Positions 62,521 through 64,000 of a DNA stretch of 64,000 nt are shown one piece after another; position 1 is the first letter of the stretch, and each line of letters opens with the position of its first letter. The translations under genes were made by a program, and so were the position numbers. The notes below the pieces were generated by a model. It was given only the letters and a program-made list of their open reading frames with translations. It had not been told where the DNA came from and ran no database searches. The stretch covers positions 1-64,000 of the forward strand of contig CAMYOL010000017.1 in the NCBI GenBank assembly GCA_947260005.1, written 5' to 3'. This stretch comes from an uncultured Ectothiorhodospiraceae bacterium (lineage in GTDB: Bacteria; Pseudomonadota; Gammaproteobacteria; UBA6429; Thiohalophilaceae).

Positions 62521-63687
62521 ATGGAAATCTCGGCATGGATTTATTTAACAATTAGTTGCCTTATTTGGTGTGGCTTTTATCTCTATGCTGCCAAAATGGC
62601 ACGCTCACTTCCTTTTATTCCTTCCGAAATAAAACTTAAGCAGGGAAAACTACCCAGGCTAAGTATTATCGTCACGGCTAAAGACGAAGCAGAAACCATC
62701 GAGGCCGGCTTACAAAGCCTGATCGAACAAGATTATCCTGATTATGAGATCATTGTGATTAACGATCGCTCGGTAGACACGACAGGTGAAATCATAAATC
62801 GATTTGCCAGCCAACATCGACAGATAAAACCCGTTCATATAAACCATTTACCGGAACTCTGGCTTGGTAAAGTGAATGCCCTGAATAATGGTATATCACA
62901 TGCAACGGGTGACTGGCTTTTATTTACCGACGCAGATGTCCATCACCATAAAACATTGTGGCGGCGTGCACTAACCTATGCATTAACCAATAAATATGAT
63001 CACCTGGCCCTGATGCCAAACGTACCGCATCCCGGAATTCTTTTTCAGGCCACGGTAAAAGCCTTCTCCTTCCTGTTTTTATCTTCGGCAAACATCGGAC
63101 AAATAGAAAATCCAGAAAGTAAGGCAGCAATCGGCATTGGGGCGTTTAACCTGGTTCGTCATGACGCCTTTAAACAGACCCCGGGATTTGAGTGGCTGCG
63201 AATGGAAGTGGCTGACGACTATGGTATTGGCATCATGTTAAAACAAAATGGTTTCCGTGTTGGTTTTGCTTCTGCATTTAATGATCTTCAGGTTGAATGG
63301 TACAAAACGATTCCCGACATGATACGTGGTCTCGATAAAAATATTATGGCCACAGGAACTCATTTCTCGCGCTTAAAATTATTCATCAGTCCTTTTATGT
63401 TTGTGGCTATGATAGTTGCACCATTTTTGAGTCTGCTATCGCTCAATCCATCGTTTTATATATTCGGTATATGTGTATTCCTGTGTACCACTCTGGTTAG
63501 CATCTACATGGCAAAACAAAAGCACGAACGTTTATTGGTCTGGATGCTATCGCCAATTGGTTTCCTGGTCATTGGCTATACATTCGCACGCGCCTGTTTT
63601 TTATGTTTATGGCGAGACGGCATCATTTGGCGTGGCACCTACTACCCAAGGGCCCTGCTTAAAAAATATCAACGTATTAAAGTCTAG
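62521..63687 (+). CDS. Family 2 glycosyltransferase, membrane-associated
   Basis: A 388-aa GT2-type enzyme. One N-terminal helix (ISAWIYLTISCLIWCGFYLYA) is followed by the GT-A domain: LSIIVTAKDEAETIEAGLQSL, then YEIIVINDRSVDTTGEI, and the DxD in LLFTDADVHH. ADDYGIGIMLKQNGF and three C-terminal membrane helices follow. This arrangement occurs in HpnB-type and related lipid-linked glycosyltransferases. The acceptor is unknown. The ATG at 62521 starts just after the upstream terminator. Confidence 0.85.
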   Translation: MEISAWIYLTISCLIWCGFYLYAAKMARSLPFIPSEIKLKQGKLPRLSIIVTAKDEAETIEAGLQSLIEQDYPDYEIIVINDRSVDTTGEIINRFASQHRQIKPVHINHLPELWLGKVNALNNGISHATGDWLLFTDADVHHHKTLWRRALTYALTNKYDHLALMPNVPHPGILFQATVKAFSFLFLSSANIGQIENPESKAAIGIGAFNLVRHDAFKQTPGFEWLRMEVADDYGIGIMLKQNGFRVGFASAFNDLQVEWYKTIPDMIRGLDKNIMATGTHFSRLKLFISPFMFVAMIVAPFLSLLSLNPSFYIFGICVFLCTTLVSIYMAKQKHERLLVWMLSPIGFLVIGYTFARACFLCLWRDGIIWRGTYYPRALLKKYQRIKV

Positions 63688-63785
63688 ATCGCCAATATAT
63701 AACTATGCCAATGTGCATACTTTTGATATAAACAGTGGTGTGATGCTGAATAATTAATGCGAACCATCTATTAGAGGAACACATC

Positions 63786-64000
63786 ATGTTTGAAGATCCT
63801 ACCAACTGGCTTATTGTTAGTGGACTCTTACTCGGCGCTATCTTCGGATTCATCGCCAGACATTATCGAATTTGTTTAGTCGCAGCCATTGCTAATGTCA
63901 CTTTAGTCCGTGACCATCGTTATACCTTGGCATTCGCCGCGTCCTTATTGGTTGCTATTACCGGCACACAATTACTCGAAATATTAAATATTGTCGATAT
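63786..64000 (+). CDS. YeeE/YedE family membrane transporter, 5' part
   Basis: The coding sequence runs off the window end. The visible 71 codons start MFEDPTNWLIVSGLLLGAIFG and continue through ARHYRICLVAAIANVTLVRD, the characteristic motif of YeeE/YedE-type inner-membrane proteins (thiosulfate or sulfur-compound uptake). Hydrophobic segments are present. The ATG follows AGAGGAAC. A rhodanese gene lies 1.4 kb upstream, which fits sulfur transport. Confidence 0.82.
   Translation, partial: MFEDPTNWLIVSGLLLGAIFGFIARHYRICLVAAIANVTLVRDHRYTLAFAASLLVAITGTQLLEILNIVD

Noticed and set aside
1-64000. CRISPR arrays, rRNA genes and complete insertion sequences
   Set aside because: No regularly spaced repeats, no rRNA-like segments and no intact transposase frame were found. 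The only dispersed repeats are the REP-like palindromes, the att/arm sites and the MITE-like ends.

Overview
The window is about 64 kb of chromosome from a gammaproteobacterium outside the Enterobacterales. The evidence is gene order and protein families. The order rph / yicC / gmk / rpoZ / spoT / ridA / recG / ubiC is a gammaproteobacterial core block. There is also a complete bioB-F-H-C-D operon, mutY-yggX, a Crp/Vfr-like regulator, ComF, HemW, Rof and the RNA polymerase omega subunit. Base composition is moderately AT-rich, and two accessory regions are clearly richer in AT. No species name can be defended from the sequence alone.

Layout. 0.4-5.4 kb: biotin operon on the minus strand, led by a small membrane protein. 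5.5-8.0 kb: comF, an outer-membrane barrel gene and ubiA. 8.1-14.2 kb: an orphan type VI secretion cargo cluster (vgrG, a Tle5-type phospholipase D effector, a lipoprotein that is its likely immunity factor, and scars of a second vgrG and a metallo-beta-lactamase-fold gene). It separates ubiA from ubiC, which are normally neighbours. 14.5-21 kb: ubiC, recG, ridA, spoT, rpoZ, gmk. 21.4-23.5 kb: an SCP2-like gene, ompW with an FNR-type box, and a lipoprotein gene. 23.5-30.8 kb: a genomic island inserted at the 3' end of yicC, with 27-bp direct repeats at both ends, integrase arm-type repeats just inside both ends, a broken tyrosine integrase, a three-gene TIGR04255 cassette, a membrane/secreted pair, a MITE-like element, a HEPN protein and a HEPN remnant. 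30.8-40.8 kb: yicC, a Ser/Thr kinase-phosphatase pair, then ten tightly packed plus-strand genes (rph, rdgB, protease, FHA protein, hemW, CPXCG protein, rof-like, PrcB-like, cupin, ROK kinase). 40.8-43.5 kb: crp-like gene, barrel protein, a damaged trmB, and three clusters of nested REP-like palindromes. 43.5-51 kb: thiSG, an acyl-CoA synthetase, AsmA, a START-like protein, mutY, yggX, tRNA-Phe. 51.2-57.7 kb: a compact six-gene operon coupling TelA and an XpaC-like protein to a von Willebrand A lipoprotein and two solute-binding/OmpA fusion proteins. 58-64 kb: thermonuclease-like protein, retropepsin-like protease, SspA/GST-like protein, double-thioredoxin protein, rhodanese, glycosyltransferase, and the start of a YeeE/YedE transporter.

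The strongest candidates for undescribed biology are the TelA/XpaC/VWA/OmpA operon (51.2-57.7 kb), read as an envelope-spanning stress module, and the TIGR04255 cassette carried by the yicC island. Three gene-level anomalies stand out. spoT has no ATG, GTG or TTG start and appears to begin at ATT directly after the in-frame rpoZ stop. trmB has lost its catalytic C-terminus through an out-of-frame deletion. The island integrase carries a Trp-to-stop change and also lacks its catalytic end.
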